From Flavobacteriales bacterium (GTDB lineage: Bacteria > Bacteroidota > Bacteroidia > Flavobacteriales_F > PHOS-HE28), in contig JAEUTA010000014.1 in assembly GCA_016788205.1 (NCBI GenBank), forward strand, positions 1 through 64,000: a stretch of DNA of 64,000 bases, written 5' to 3'. Made by a program: the position numbers and the translations under genes. Positions 35,893 through 44,032 of this stretch are shown in pieces; position 1 is the first letter of the stretch; each line of letters starts with the position of its first letter. The notes under the pieces are model-generated. The model had not been told where the DNA came from. It ran no database searches and worked only from the letters and a program-made list of their open reading frames with translations.

Positions 35893-36472
35893 GCGAAGGG
35901 TCGTCCGGGAAATTGGCCAGCGGAGCGAAGGTGCGCCCCATCGCGCGCAGAGTTTCAGCCCACAAGTCCGGTGTTCGGGTATCCATGATGCGCCTCTTGT
36001 CAGCCTGCGATACCAACCACGACTTCTCGTTCAATTCCTTCTGCAACTGGTCTTTCCCCCAACCGGAATAGCCCACGAAGAAACGAACGTGCTTGGTCAG
36101 CCGTTCATCCGCCGCGAGGATACCACGGAGTTGTTCGTAATCCCCTCCCACGAACACGCCGTCCACCACTTCGACACTACCCTCGATGCGCGTGCCCAAG
36201 GTGTGCAGGTAATAGAGATCGCTGCTTTGTACCGGACCGCCGATACCAACAGCCGACCCGATGGGCGGTAGATTCTCCATCAGGTCGTTCACCCCCAATT
36301 CCGTTTGTCGGTTCAGGACGAACCCGAAGGATCCTTCATCGTTGTGTTCGCATAGCAGCACCACCGTTCGCCGGAAGTACGGGTCAGGCAGGTAGGGTTC
36401 GCTCACAAGCAACCGCCCCTTGGCAGGCTTGAAGCGATTCTCCGGGTCTAAGTCGAGGGGATCCTTGGACAT
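35885..36472 (-). CDS. YqgE/AlgH family protein
   Basis: 195 residues from ATG 36472 (MSKDPLDLDPENRFKPAKGRLLVSEP). Family marks: GRLLVSEPYLPDPYFRRTVVLLCEHN, GFVLNRQTELGVNDLM, GGPV and GYSGWGKDQLQKELNEKSWLV. Longer upstream in-frame extension is non-conserved. The function of YqgE is unknown; AlgH was first described as an alginate regulator in Pseudomonas. Convergent with the aminotransferase gene and divergent from pdxH. Confidence 0.92.
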   Translation of the reverse strand: MSKDPLDLDPENRFKPAKGRLLVSEPYLPDPYFRRTVVLLCEHNDEGSFGFVLNRQTELGVNDLMENLPPIGSAVGIGGPVQSSDLYYLHTLGTRIEGSVEVVDGVFVGGDYEQLRGILAADERLTKHVRFFVGYSGWGKDQLQKELNEKSWLVSQADKRRIMDTRTPDLWAETLRAMGRTFAPLANFPDDPSLN

Positions 36473-36540
36473 ATCGAGCTTAAAGTACCATGCCCTTTCG
36501 GTACCTACAAATCCGATCGTACCAAAGGGCGTTGTAACGC

Positions 36541-36567
36541 ACCAACGTTCGTTCCGACCAACGTTCG
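36541..36567. repeat. 11-bp direct repeat in the algH/pdxH divergent promoter region
   Basis: ACCAACGTTCG occurs at 36541-36551 and again at 36557-36567, 16 bases apart; each has a palindromic AACGTT core, and a further short inverted repeat GCGTT-GTAACGC lies just upstream. This could be an operator shared by the two divergent genes, but no cognate regulator is adjacent. Confidence 0.4.
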
Positions 36568-36607
36568 GTGGTGAGGGATACCTTCGCGACGGCCAGTACC
36601 GATAACT

Positions 36608-37246
36608 ATGGACACACCCTTGCACGACCGCATAGACTATTCCAAGATGATCTTGACCGAAGAGGAGGCGGGCACCGATCCCATTTCGCTTTTCGGGAAA
36701 TGGATGGATCAAGCTCAGCGCAGTGGTGTTCCGGAGCCGCACGCGATGACCCTGGCCACGGCCGGAAGCCTGACCATCAGTTGCCGTATCGTGTTGCTCC
36801 GGTCATTCGATGCGGAAGGATTCGTGTTCTACACCAACTACAACAGTCGCAAGTCGATGGATCTGGAACGCGACCCTCGAGCAGCGCTGAATTTCTTCTG
36901 GCCGCAGTTGGAGCGGCAGATCCGTATCGAAGGGAAGGTGGAGCAGGTGAGCGATGGTGAGTCTGATGCGTATTTCGCCACGCGTCCGCTGGAGAGTCGC
37001 ATCGCTGCGTGGTCCAGCGATCAAAGTCGCGTGGTGGCGGACCGCAAGCAACTGGATGAACGGTTCGAGCGTTGGCAGCAACGCTTCATCAATTCGGAAG
37101 TTCCTCGTCCGCTGCATTGGGGCGGATATCGCGTACGCCCGCAACGTCTTGAGTTCTGGCAGGGGAGACCCAGCCGGCTGCACGATCGGATCGCTTTCGA
37201 ACACTTCGCTGACGGGTCGTGGGCGCGCGTGCGCTTGCAACCTTGA
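36608..37246 (+). CDS. pdxH: pyridoxamine 5'-phosphate oxidase
   Basis: 212 residues. FMN-dependent oxidation of pyridoxine/pyridoxamine 5'-phosphate to PLP. PDXH features: RIVLLRSFDAEGFVFYTNYNSRKSMDLERDPRAALNFFW (FMN-binding fold), GKVEQVSDGESDAYFATRP, IAAWSSDQSRVV and the C-terminal PLP-site signature EFWQGRPSRLHDRI. Length is standard. Divergent from algH, followed by a strong terminator. It supports the two PLP-dependent aminotransferases in the window, though they are not linked in regulation. Confidence 0.95.
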   Translation: MDTPLHDRIDYSKMILTEEEAGTDPISLFGKWMDQAQRSGVPEPHAMTLATAGSLTISCRIVLLRSFDAEGFVFYTNYNSRKSMDLERDPRAALNFFWPQLERQIRIEGKVEQVSDGESDAYFATRPLESRIAAWSSDQSRVVADRKQLDERFERWQQRFINSEVPRPLHWGGYRVRPQRLEFWQGRPSRLHDRIAFEHFADGSWARVRLQP

Positions 37247-37270
37247 CCGCTCGGTCTTTACCAAAGCAGA

Positions 37271-37294
37271 AGACCTCGGCGTTGGCCGAGGTCT
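37271..37294 (+). terminator. intrinsic terminator after pdxH
   Basis: AGACCTCGGC (37271-37280), loop GTTG, GCCGAGGTCT (37285-37294), then TTGCAT; 24 bases after the pdxH stop. It also faces the end of the bTHX-like gene at 37320 and may serve both. Confidence 0.8.
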
Positions 37295-37319
37295 TTGCAT
37301 CTGTGGTCGGTCGCGAAGA

Positions 37320-37430
37320 CTACTTCTTCTTCGGAGCTGCCTTCTTGGCCGCAGCTTTCTTCGGAGCGGCTTTCTTGGCGGCTTTCTTGGCGGCTTTCTT
37401 CGGTGCAGCTTTCTTGGCACCCGCCTTCTT
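37320..37430 (-). repeat. tandem repeat encoding the Lys/Ala/Pro tail
   Basis: On the plus strand the motif GCTTTCTTGGCG and close variants (GCTTTCTTCGGAGC, GCTTTCTTGGCC) recur about eight times every 12-15 bases. It encodes the KKAAPKKAA tail. Such repeats change length by slippage, so the tail may vary between strains. Confidence 0.7.
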
Positions 37431-37529
37431 GGCGGTAGCTACACGCGCGCGACGCTTGGAAGGACGGCTCTTACCGGCACTGCCGATCGTGCGCTTTCCT
37501 TTCTTCGTCTTCTTGTCACCTTTTCCCAT
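37320..37529 (-). CDS. bTHX-like ribosomal protein fused to a Lys/Ala/Pro-rich tail
   Basis: 69 residues from ATG 37529. Residues 1-27 (MGKGDKKTKKGKRTIGSAGK then SRPSKRR) match the ribosomal protein Thx of Thermus (MGKGDRRTRRGK-x-x-x-G-x-x-G-x-x-RP-x-K), a 30S head component. Residues 34-69 are a repeat of KKAAPKKAA-type units like histone H1 or AlgP tails. The tail is encoded by a tandem DNA repeat. The basic tail would bind rRNA or DNA. A -7 element lies 25 bases upstream. Two readings are possible: a ribosomal protein with an extension, or an H1-like nucleoid protein that happens to share the start; the clean Thx core supports the former. Confidence 0.75.
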   Translation of the reverse strand: MGKGDKKTKKGKRTIGSAGKSRPSKRRARVATAKKAGAKKAAPKKAAKKAAKKAAPKKAAAKKAAPKKK

Positions 37530-37553
37530 TGTATGGTTTGTTAAGGGTTTGGT

Positions 37554-37561
37554 CAAAAGTA
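37554..37561 (-). promoter_or_regulatory. Bacteroidota -7 element of the bTHX-like gene
   Basis: Minus strand reads TACTTTTG, a full match to TAnnTTTG, 25 bases before the ATG at 37529. The -33 element is not obvious. Confidence 0.45.
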
Positions 37562-37691
37562 CCGGCGCGTGTGTACGAGCTCATTCATGGCACGGTTGCA
37601 CTTCTCAACCTGTAGCTGTCGAAAACGAAGGGGCTCTTACGCTAAGTCGATCAGTGTTGCGGCATGATCATGAGCTGCTAGAGAACGATGC

Positions 37692-38381
37692 TCATTTGTC
37701 GTTCGCACGTGCCTCGGCATCACGACGAAGGCGTTCCTCGAGGTGCCCTGCACTGTGCACCATCTTCCGTGCCCATGATAACTTCAAGCCGATCAAGGCT
37801 TCTTCGGTCAACTGCCACCGGACATCGCTGGCACGCAGCCGCTGCATAACGGTGTATAGCGTTATGGCTGCGGAGACCGAGATGTTGAAGCTCTCCGTGA
37901 AGCCGTACATCGGTATGCGCAAGTGTTCATCAGCCGCGTTCATCAACGTTTCGCTCAGTCCGGTCAGTTCCGTTCCGAAGCAGAAAGCCATGGGCTGCTC
38001 CAGGTCGATGTTCTCCGGCGTGATGTTCTTGCTACGAGGAGAAGTGGCGATCACGCGGTAGCCTTTGCGCTTCAACTCTTCAACACAAGCCAACGTATTA
38101 TCGGCATGCGTGCGGAAGCGGTGGACGTCCACCCATTTGGATGAACCCAGCGTCACGTCCGGATTCAATTGGTAGGCGTTCTTGTTCTCGATCACATGGA
38201 TATCCTGCAAGCCTACCAGGTCGCTCGTGCGCACTACCGCGCTCGCGTTCTGTGATTGATAGACGTCTTCCAGGACAACGGTGACATGGCGCGTCCGTGT
38301 GGGGGCGATACGATCGAAAAGTTCCCGCTTGTTGGGTGAGACGAACTGTGTGAGCTGTTCGTAGAGTTGCTGGTCGGTCAT
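37692..38381 (-). CDS. TrmH-family (SpoU) tRNA/rRNA 2'-O-methyltransferase
   Basis: 229 residues. The SPOUT knot is marked by motif 1 NASAVVRTSDLVG (about 45-57), motif 2 CFGTELTGLSETL (about 133-145) and motif 3 FNISVSAAITLY (about 163-175). The Arg in motif 1 is the catalytic base in TrmH, which methylates G18 of tRNA. The C-terminal part is compatible with TrmH rather than RlmB (no N-terminal L30e-like domain). Substrate assignment is by similarity to the TrmH branch. Confidence 0.9.
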   Translation of the reverse strand: MTDQQLYEQLTQFVSPNKRELFDRIAPTRTRHVTVVLEDVYQSQNASAVVRTSDLVGLQDIHVIENKNAYQLNPDVTLGSSKWVDVHRFRTHADNTLACVEELKRKGYRVIATSPRSKNITPENIDLEQPMAFCFGTELTGLSETLMNAADEHLRIPMYGFTESFNISVSAAITLYTVMQRLRASDVRWQLTEEALIGLKLSWARKMVHSAGHLEERLRRDAEARANDK

Positions 38382-38400
38382 GGTTAAAGGCTAGGAAAAA

Positions 38401-38432
38401 GAAAGTCCCCCGCTGTGTGGCGAGGGACTTTC
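38401..38432 (-). terminator. intrinsic terminator of the HU gene
   Basis: GAAAGTCCC (38401-38409) and GGGACTTTC (38424-38432) form a stem; on the minus strand it is followed by TTTTTCC. It lies 19 bases past the HU stop and before the TrmH-like gene. Confidence 0.75.
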
Positions 38433-38450
38433 GGGGAAGTGCGATGTCGC

Positions 38451-38729
38451 TTACTTCACTTTTGCCTGAAGGTCGGCGCCAGCTTTGAACTTCACCACCT
38501 TCTTGGCAGCGATCTTGATCTCTTTGCCGGTCTGTGGGTTGCGGCCTTTGCGAGCAGCACGCTTGCTGATGGAGAAGGTGCCGAAGCCAACGAGAGCCAC
38601 GCGGTCGCCTTTCTTCAGCGCCTTGGTGGTGCTGGTAACGAAAGCGTCCAGTGCGCGCTTTGCATCAGCCTTGGAGATCTTTGCATCGTTGGCGATCGCC
38701 TCGATCATGCTTGCTTTGTTCAAGCTCAT
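38451..38729 (-). CDS. HU-family DNA-binding protein
   Basis: 92 residues. Helices ([31 protein letters not shown]) and the beta-arm core [41 protein letters not shown] match HU: F-G-x-F-x-x-x-x-R-x-x-R-x-x-R-N-P-x-T-G. The Pro in RNPQTG intercalates DNA. Nucleoid-associated, bends DNA non-specifically. It is monocistronic with its own promoter (38772-38801) and terminator. Confidence 0.96.
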   Translation of the reverse strand: MSLNKASMIEAIANDAKISKADAKRALDAFVTSTTKALKKGDRVALVGFGTFSISKRAARKGRNPQTGKEIKIAAKKVVKFKAGADLQAKVK

Positions 38730-38771
38730 GGGGTTGTGTGTTGAGTTGGTTGTTGTTTAGTGAACTCGGAA

Positions 38772-38801
38772 CAAATGTATCCTGAAGACCGCGCCTGTCA
38801 A
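38772..38801 (-). promoter_or_regulatory. Bacteroidota-type promoter of the HU gene
   Basis: Minus strand: TTGACA ending at 38796, then TACATTTG (38772-38779); TTG to TAnnTTTG spacing is 19 bases, matching the Bacteroidota -33/-7 arrangement. The ATG is 43 bases downstream of the -7 element. The best promoter in the window. Confidence 0.65.
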
Positions 38802-38968
38802 GGGTTTCCAGCGGTTCCTTCGGAGAATGTTGAAAACATTGGGGAGTTGTTGATAAGTGGCGCTGTAGCCCGCCCGTACCAAGGGTTTCAGCGAACCGCC
38901 TCTTACGTGATCCGTACCCGTTGAATCAACGGCAGTGATCCTCTCGATCCGATGCTTCGGTCCGTCGC

Positions 38969-39925
38969 TCAGCTCAATACGCTCTGGTGAACGTTGCGCG
39001 CTCCACGCAGCAAGTCCGCGGTCGACATACGTTTCCGGCCTTCGGTCTGCAGCTCGAGGATCTCCAATTCGCCGTCGGCACATGTGACGAATAGACGCTG
39101 ACCATCCACGCGAAGCTCCCCGTTTCTGTTGTTGCTGCGAACCGACGTGAGCGCGGTACGCAGGATCTTGCAATGCTGCGCATGGCCGTGTGGGTCGGTC
39201 CATGTGCACCACGCTCCGGGGAATGGGCTCATGCCGCGAACGTGGTCGTGTACATTTCGTGTGGACCTATTGAAGTCCAAGTGCATGTTCTCCGTGTTGA
39301 GCTTCGGCGCTGAAGGCGGTGGCGAATCGACCTCGATGTGCTGTGCGTGTGCCGTGATGGTGCCGTTGAAAAGCTCATTCACCGTGCGCACCATCAACCG
39401 TGCACCGAACGTCATCAGCCGGTCGTGCACATCACCAGCGGTCTCGTCCGGCCCGATGTCGACCGATCCCTGCAACAACATGTCCCCTGTATCTATCTCG
39501 TGGCGGATAAGGAAGGTGGTGACCCCCGTGCGCTTCTCCCCATTGATCACCGCCCAGTTGATCGGCGCCGCGCCACGATAAGCCGGAAGCAATGACCCGT
39601 GCAGGTTCACCGTACCGAGCTTGGGTCTGGCCCATACCAGTTCGGGTAGCATGCGGAAGGCGACCACTACGTAGAGCGCTGCATCATACCCTTCCAAGGC
39701 GGCGATGAACGCAGGGTCTTTCAATTTCTCCGGTTGAAGAACAGGAAGTCCGAGTTGAAGTGCGCGTTCCTTCACCGCAGAACCACGCAACTGGCGTCCT
39801 CGTCCTGCAGGTTTGTCTGCGGCGGTCACCACGGCGACCACCTGTTGACCATCTTCCACCAAAGCGTTCAAGGTGGCCACCGCGAAATCGGGTGTGCCCA
39901 TGAAGACGATGCGCTTGTTCTCCAT
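38969..39925 (-). CDS. fmt: methionyl-tRNA formyltransferase
   Basis: 318 residues from ATG 39925, overlapping the mpg stop as TGATG. Formylates Met-tRNAfMet for initiation. IVFMGTPDFAV at the start, the formyl-tetrahydrofolate-binding core NLHGSLLPAYRGAAPINWAVI with HGS/LLP-x-x-RG (about 110-128), then the DVHDRL region and an OB-fold tRNA-binding C-terminal domain. Length is as expected. Third gene of a recQ-mpg-fmt operon. No def gene follows, unlike in many bacteria. Confidence 0.95.
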   Translation of the reverse strand: MENKRIVFMGTPDFAVATLNALVEDGQQVVAVVTAADKPAGRGRQLRGSAVKERALQLGLPVLQPEKLKDPAFIAALEGYDAALYVVVAFRMLPELVWARPKLGTVNLHGSLLPAYRGAAPINWAVINGEKRTGVTTFLIRHEIDTGDMLLQGSVDIGPDETAGDVHDRLMTFGARLMVRTVNELFNGTITAHAQHIEVDSPPPSAPKLNTENMHLDFNRSTRNVHDHVRGMSPFPGAWCTWTDPHGHAQHCKILRTALTSVRSNNRNGELRVDGQRLFVTCADGELEILELQTEGRKRMSTADLLRGARNVHQSVLS

Positions 39926-40506
39926 CACAGCAGGTGCGAAGGTGCGATCCTGAATCGATATGGCAACAAGGCGTCTTCACCGGCATAGTCCACACCGATG
40001 CGCGGACCGATGATGATGTGCTTCTTCGGGACCTTCACACCGACATCCTCGATCCAGATGAGCTGACCGGTCAGGTCCTCGCCGTTGTGCGCTGTACGTA
40101 TGCCCAGCGCTTGTGTCAATGTGCCTGGTCCGCCGGTCGTGAGCTTCTTCACGCCACGACGGGCGAGCATCGTTCCCTGGCCTTCGATCGGATGGATGGC
40201 GCGGACGAGCACCGCATGCGGGACATCTTTATCCAGTACTACAACGTTGAACAGATGATGGATGCCGTAGCAGAGGTACACGTAGGCTACACCTCCAGCG
40301 GCATACATCACCTCATTACGCCCTGTTCTACGGCCTCCGTACGCATGTGACGCTCGGTCCTGCACACCCATATATGCTTCGGTCTCCGTGATGAGGCCGG
40401 CAGTGCGCACGCCATTGATGTTCGTTACAAGCGCTCTGCCAAGGAGCTCTTGCGCGGCTTTCGCAGCGTTCCGAGATACGTAGTAGGACGTGCTGAGCTT
40501 GACCAT
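39925..40506 (-). CDS. 3-methyladenine DNA glycosylase (AAG/MPG family)
   Basis: 193 residues. Excises alkylated purines from DNA. The AAG fold is shown by LITETEAYMGVQDRASHAYGGRRTGRNEVMYAAGGVAYVYLCYGIHHLFNVV: ETEAY holds the catalytic Glu, and YVYLCYGIHHLFN the base-recognition Tyr/His. RAIHPIEG and GPGTLTQALGI follow as in the family. Between recQ (9 bases upstream) and fmt (overlapping), so co-transcribed with a helicase, which hints at a DNA-repair operon. Confidence 0.93.
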   Translation of the reverse strand: MVKLSTSYYVSRNAAKAAQELLGRALVTNINGVRTAGLITETEAYMGVQDRASHAYGGRRTGRNEVMYAAGGVAYVYLCYGIHHLFNVVVLDKDVPHAVLVRAIHPIEGQGTMLARRGVKKLTTGGPGTLTQALGIRTAHNGEDLTGQLIWIEDVGVKVPKKHIIIGPRIGVDYAGEDALLPYRFRIAPSHLL

Positions 40507-40515
40507 TGCACGGTA

Positions 40516-42348
40516 TCAAATACCATCTTCATCCATTTCCCATCTCATCGCGCGCATGCTCCCGGGTGATAGGCCCAGCGGTTCAGCGGCGGTAGCAGCG
40601 CGTGAGCTCACCTTCTTGTACGATAGACGTTGCTGGCAGATGTCGCATGTTCCGCAGTCCTTCTCCATCTCTTCTCCGAAATAACGTATCAGTGTGCGCG
40701 ATCGGCATTGGTCTGTACCATCTACGAAGTCCAGGATAGCCTTCATGCGATCCAACGCGCGTTGCTTGCGGTGCGTCAGGGCCGCCGGATCCAGCACCAT
40801 GCGCTGCGCATCGGCACGTGGTGTCAGCAATGTAGCGGTGGGGGAGTCGCTCCGTTGTTTGTAGGAGAGCACACGTTGCTGGTCCATCTCCGTCAGTCGT
40901 TTCACCACGGTGCTGGACTGCCACTGTAGGCTCTTCGCGAGCCGGATCTCGTCGATGAGAACAGGCTCCTCGAACAACCCACCGTAAGTGCGCAGCAGCG
41001 ATTCCAACAAGGGGCCATTGCGGTCGTCGTTCACGCGCATGCCATAGATCAATCGTTGATCGGCGATGATGAGCACGCGTGATGGGCTGCGTACACCTTC
41101 CGAAAGGCTCAGTTTGCCATCGAGTTCAAGCGCCTTCAACGCGTGACTCACCGTGAGCGCAGGAAGTCCTGTCCGCGCCGCCAGCGCTCGTGTATCCACG
41201 GGGTAAGCCTCCAGAAGGCCCGATCCCATGGCGATGCCGTGTAAGTCGGCGAAAGCTTGGTATACCTTGCGCACATGGTCGAGTGAGGGGTAGGAGGCGA
41301 CAAAGCGTTCTTCCATCTTCTTCCGATCACCCGGACCGGTCAGTAAGAAGGCGAAGGACGTTTTGCCATCCCGTCCTGCGCGGCCCGCCTCCTGGTAGTA
41401 GCTCTCCAGATCCGGAGGCGGTTCCAGGTGTACCACCACGCGTACATCGGCCTTGTCGATACCCATGCCGAAGGCGTTCGTGGCGACCATGCAGCGCAGG
41501 TTCCCTTCCGTCCATTCCTGTTGGATGCGATCGCGTTCTTCGGAAGGTAGACCGGCATGGTAAGCCGCAGCGGACACACCGTGTTGTTGCAGCAGGGTTG
41601 CGATGCGCAACGTGCTTCGGCGCTCGCGCACGTACACGATGGCCGTTCCCGGAACATTGCGAAGCACTCGCAACAGACGTCCCTGTTTGTCCTCGCCCTT
41701 GCTGATCCAGAGCGTCAGTTCGGGCCGTTGGAAGGATCCCCGGATCAGGTGTGGTGCCTTGAAGGCGAGCCGCTCCATGATGTCCTTCGCGACCACTTCC
41801 GTGGCTGAAGCCGTGAGCGCAAGTACCGGTACTTCGGGTCGCATCTTGCGCACTTCACCGATGTTATGGTAGGAGGGCCGGAAGTCGTAGCCCCACTGTG
41901 AAATGCAGTGCGCTTCGTCTATGGCGATGAGGCGCAATGGCAAACGGGGCAGGCGTGCGCGGAAGAGGTCCGAGGCCAATCGCTCTGGCGATACATACAG
42001 GAACGCATACTTTCCCAGTGCAGCGCTTTCGAGGGCATTATCGATCTCCGCATGCGTCATGGTGGAGATGATCGCGCGCGCCGGCACGCCTAGTTTCTTC
42101 AAGCGCGACACTTGGTCCTTCATCAAGGCGATCAGCGGGGAGACCACGAGGCAAAGCCCTCCCATGGCCAACGCCGGGACTTGGAAACACAGGCTTTTTC
42201 CGCCCCCCGTTGGCAAAAGGGCCAAGGTATCCTTACCTGATAGCGCCGCTCGGATGATCTCCTCCTGCCTGGGCCGGAACTGTTGGTAGCCCCACACCCG
42301 TTGCAAGACGGAATGGATGTCTTCCACGTTGTGTGCGGTGCCCGACAT
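40516..42348 (-). CDS. recQ: ATP-dependent DNA helicase RecQ
   Basis: 610 residues. Helicase motifs: RPRQEEII (motif 0), Walker A LLPTGGGKSLCFQ (44-56), DEAHCISQWGYDFR (144-157; motif II and the aromatic-rich loop), EAGRAGRDGK (motif VI). The RQC zinc cluster is CGTCDIC plus an upstream Cys in CRSRTLIRYF near residues 555-580. The HRDC domain present in E. coli RecQ is absent or very short, as in many Bacteroidota. 3'-5' helicase for recombination and replication restart. First gene of recQ-mpg-fmt and divergent from ilvE. Confidence 0.95.
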   Translation of the reverse strand: MSGTAHNVEDIHSVLQRVWGYQQFRPRQEEIIRAALSGKDTLALLPTGGGKSLCFQVPALAMGGLCLVVSPLIALMKDQVSRLKKLGVPARAIISTMTHAEIDNALESAALGKYAFLYVSPERLASDLFRARLPRLPLRLIAIDEAHCISQWGYDFRPSYHNIGEVRKMRPEVPVLALTASATEVVAKDIMERLAFKAPHLIRGSFQRPELTLWISKGEDKQGRLLRVLRNVPGTAIVYVRERRSTLRIATLLQQHGVSAAAYHAGLPSEERDRIQQEWTEGNLRCMVATNAFGMGIDKADVRVVVHLEPPPDLESYYQEAGRAGRDGKTSFAFLLTGPGDRKKMEERFVASYPSLDHVRKVYQAFADLHGIAMGSGLLEAYPVDTRALAARTGLPALTVSHALKALELDGKLSLSEGVRSPSRVLIIADQRLIYGMRVNDDRNGPLLESLLRTYGGLFEEPVLIDEIRLAKSLQWQSSTVVKRLTEMDQQRVLSYKQRSDSPTATLLTPRADAQRMVLDPAALTHRKQRALDRMKAILDFVDGTDQCRSRTLIRYFGEEMEKDCGTCDICQQRLSYKKVSSRAATAAEPLGLSPGSMRAMRWEMDEDGI

Positions 42349-42378
42349 GCCTTGTTAACGCCTGTTATGGCCGGGGCC

Positions 42379-42406
42379 TTGCCAGTAAGCCAAAGGGTTA
42401 CATTTG
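42379..42406 (+). promoter_or_regulatory. Bacteroidota-type promoter of ilvE
   Basis: TTG at 42379-42381, then TACATTTG at 42399-42406 with a 17-base gap; the ATG is 27 bases after the -7 element. Spacing is 2 bases short of the HU promoter. Confidence 0.5.
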
Positions 42407-42432
42407 TTCCACACCCTTTAACGAACGGTTCG

Positions 42433-43503
42433 ATGATCACGACCGGGCAAAAGATAGCTACACAGCGCACGCAGAGGTCCCGCCTGCCGGAGACCGATCT
42501 GGATAATGTCAAGTTCGGCCGCGTGTTCAGCGACCACATGTTCGTCATGGACTACCAGGGTGGTTCGTGGAACGCCCCGAGCATCGTTCCTTTCCGCGAC
42601 CTGGAGATGAGCCCGGCGACGTTGGTGCTGCATTACAGCCAGACCATCTTCGAAGGGTTGAAGGCCTACCGAACGGCTGATGGCTCGGTGAAGCTGTTCC
42701 GACCTCAGGCCAACATCGCACGCATGAACCGCAGTGCGGAGCGGATGTGCATGCCTACGCTTCCTGAAGGACTGTTCCTGGATGCGTTGGTGGAACTCGT
42801 GAAGGTGGACAGGGAGTGGATCCCCCAAGGAGAAGATGCAGCACTGTACATCCGTCCGTTCATGTACGCCAGCGATGAATACATCGGTGTCAAACCGAGC
42901 GACGGATACAAGTTCATCATTTTCACCTGCCCCGTTCGTGGCTACTACAACGAACCGGTGCGCGTGCGCATCGAGACCGAATACAGCAGGGCTTTCCCAG
43001 GAGGTACGGGTGAAGCGAAGTGCGGTGGGAACTATGCCGGTGGCCTCTACCCGGCGAAAATGGGTCAGGATCGTGGCTATCATCAGCTCATCTGGACGGA
43101 CGGTCTCACGCATAAATACGTGGAGGAGAGCGGCACCATGAACGTATTCTTCAACATCGATGGCACGTTGGTGACCCCAGGTCTGGATGGAACGATCCTG
43201 CGCGGTGTGACGCGTGACAGCATCATCCGCATCGCGAAGGATGAAGGCATCCGTGTGGAAGAGCGGCAGGTGAGCGTTGAGGAGATCGTTGTGGCTGCGC
43301 GTAATGGCCGTATGCGCTCCGCGTTCGGTGCAGGTACGGCGGCCACGATCGCGCACATCGCCAGCATAACGTTCGGCGATGAAGAATTCACACTACCGGA
43401 GATCGCGCAACGCGAACTGGCGAACAAGGTGGGCCAGCGCCTGGATGATATCCGCCGCGGTAATGTGACCGATCCATATGCATGGATGGTACCGGTGGCT
43501 TAG
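42433..43503 (+). CDS. ilvE: branched-chain amino acid aminotransferase
   Basis: 356 residues from ATG 42433, the usual length of type II BCATs. FGRVFSDHMFVMDYQGGSWNAPSIVPFRDLEMSPATLVLHYSQTIFEGLKAYR opens as in the family; the PLP Lys is in the GGNYAGGLYPAKMGQDRGYHQLIW segment; EESGTMNVFFNIDGTLVTPGLDGTILRGVTRDSI completes the fold. It interconverts Leu, Ile and Val with their keto acids. Single gene with terminator; the upstream extension in this frame overlaps recQ and is not used. Confidence 0.95.
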   Translation: MITTGQKIATQRTQRSRLPETDLDNVKFGRVFSDHMFVMDYQGGSWNAPSIVPFRDLEMSPATLVLHYSQTIFEGLKAYRTADGSVKLFRPQANIARMNRSAERMCMPTLPEGLFLDALVELVKVDREWIPQGEDAALYIRPFMYASDEYIGVKPSDGYKFIIFTCPVRGYYNEPVRVRIETEYSRAFPGGTGEAKCGGNYAGGLYPAKMGQDRGYHQLIWTDGLTHKYVEESGTMNVFFNIDGTLVTPGLDGTILRGVTRDSIIRIAKDEGIRVEERQVSVEEIVVAARNGRMRSAFGAGTAATIAHIASITFGDEEFTLPEIAQRELANKVGQRLDDIRRGNVTDPYAWMVPVA

Positions 43504-43528
43504 GCGATCAATAGAACGAATTCAATTG

Positions 43529-43555
43529 AAGGTCCCGCTGAACGGGACCTTCTTA
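43529..43555 (+). terminator. intrinsic terminator after ilvE
   Basis: AAGGTCCCG (43529-43537) and CGGGACCTT (43543-43551) with a 5-base loop, followed by CTTATTT; 25 bases after ilvE. Also faces the DnaJ-domain gene ending at 43553. Confidence 0.8.
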
Positions 43556-44032
43556 TTTGGTGCGTAAACCTGCGAGGCTATCAGGGATCACCACGGCACC
43601 GGGTATCGTGAAAACGATGGCGTACGCAGGCCAGTTCAGGAAGGTGATGCCAACGAGAATGCCACCGATCAGGCTCACGCCGAAACAAAGGCCGGTCACG
43701 TGCAGTCCCACGAAAGCGAAGCGGTTCACTTGCCGGTCTCTATGCATGGGGTGTTTCCCCTGGAAGGTGTGTTCCTGTTCCATTGGCCGACCCGGTCGTA
43801 CTGGACGATAGTTCAACAGACGTGCGTCGTATGCTTGACGGCGATCGGCATCGCGTAAGGTCTCATAAGCTGCGTGCACCGCCTGGAAGAGCGTGGATGC
43901 CTGAGGCGAATCGTTGCGGTCCGGATGGCATGTCTTCACAAGGTCGCGGTATGCACGCTTTATCTCGTGCTGCGATGCATCGCGCGGTATGCCAAGCACT
44001 CGGTAGTGGTCGTAGCGTAGTGTTCCCTGCAT
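43553..44032 (-). CDS. membrane-anchored DnaJ-domain protein
   Basis: 159 residues from ATG 44032 (MQGTLRYDHYRVLGIPRDAS); the long upstream extension of this frame is rejected. An N-terminal J domain (7-75) has the HPD tripeptide in TCHPDRND and ends TLRDADRRQAYDARL. A linker follows, then two hydrophobic helices (about 110-130 and 133-152). The J domain would stimulate a DnaK ATPase at the membrane. No DnaK or DnaJ G/F and zinc regions are present, so it is a J-like specialist protein. Function unknown. Confidence 0.85.
   Translation of the reverse strand: MQGTLRYDHYRVLGIPRDASQHEIKRAYRDLVKTCHPDRNDSPQASTLFQAVHAAYETLRDADRRQAYDARLLNYRPVRPGRPMEQEHTFQGKHPMHRDRQVNRFAFVGLHVTGLCFGVSLIGGILVGITFLNWPAYAIVFTIPGAVVIPDSLAGLRTK

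Noticed and set aside
38829-38860. DnaA-box-like TTATCAACA and TTTTCAACA on the minus strand between HU and fmt
   Set aside because: Each differs from TTATCCACA, only two copies are seen, and no dnaA or AT-rich unwinding region is present, so a replication origin is not supported.
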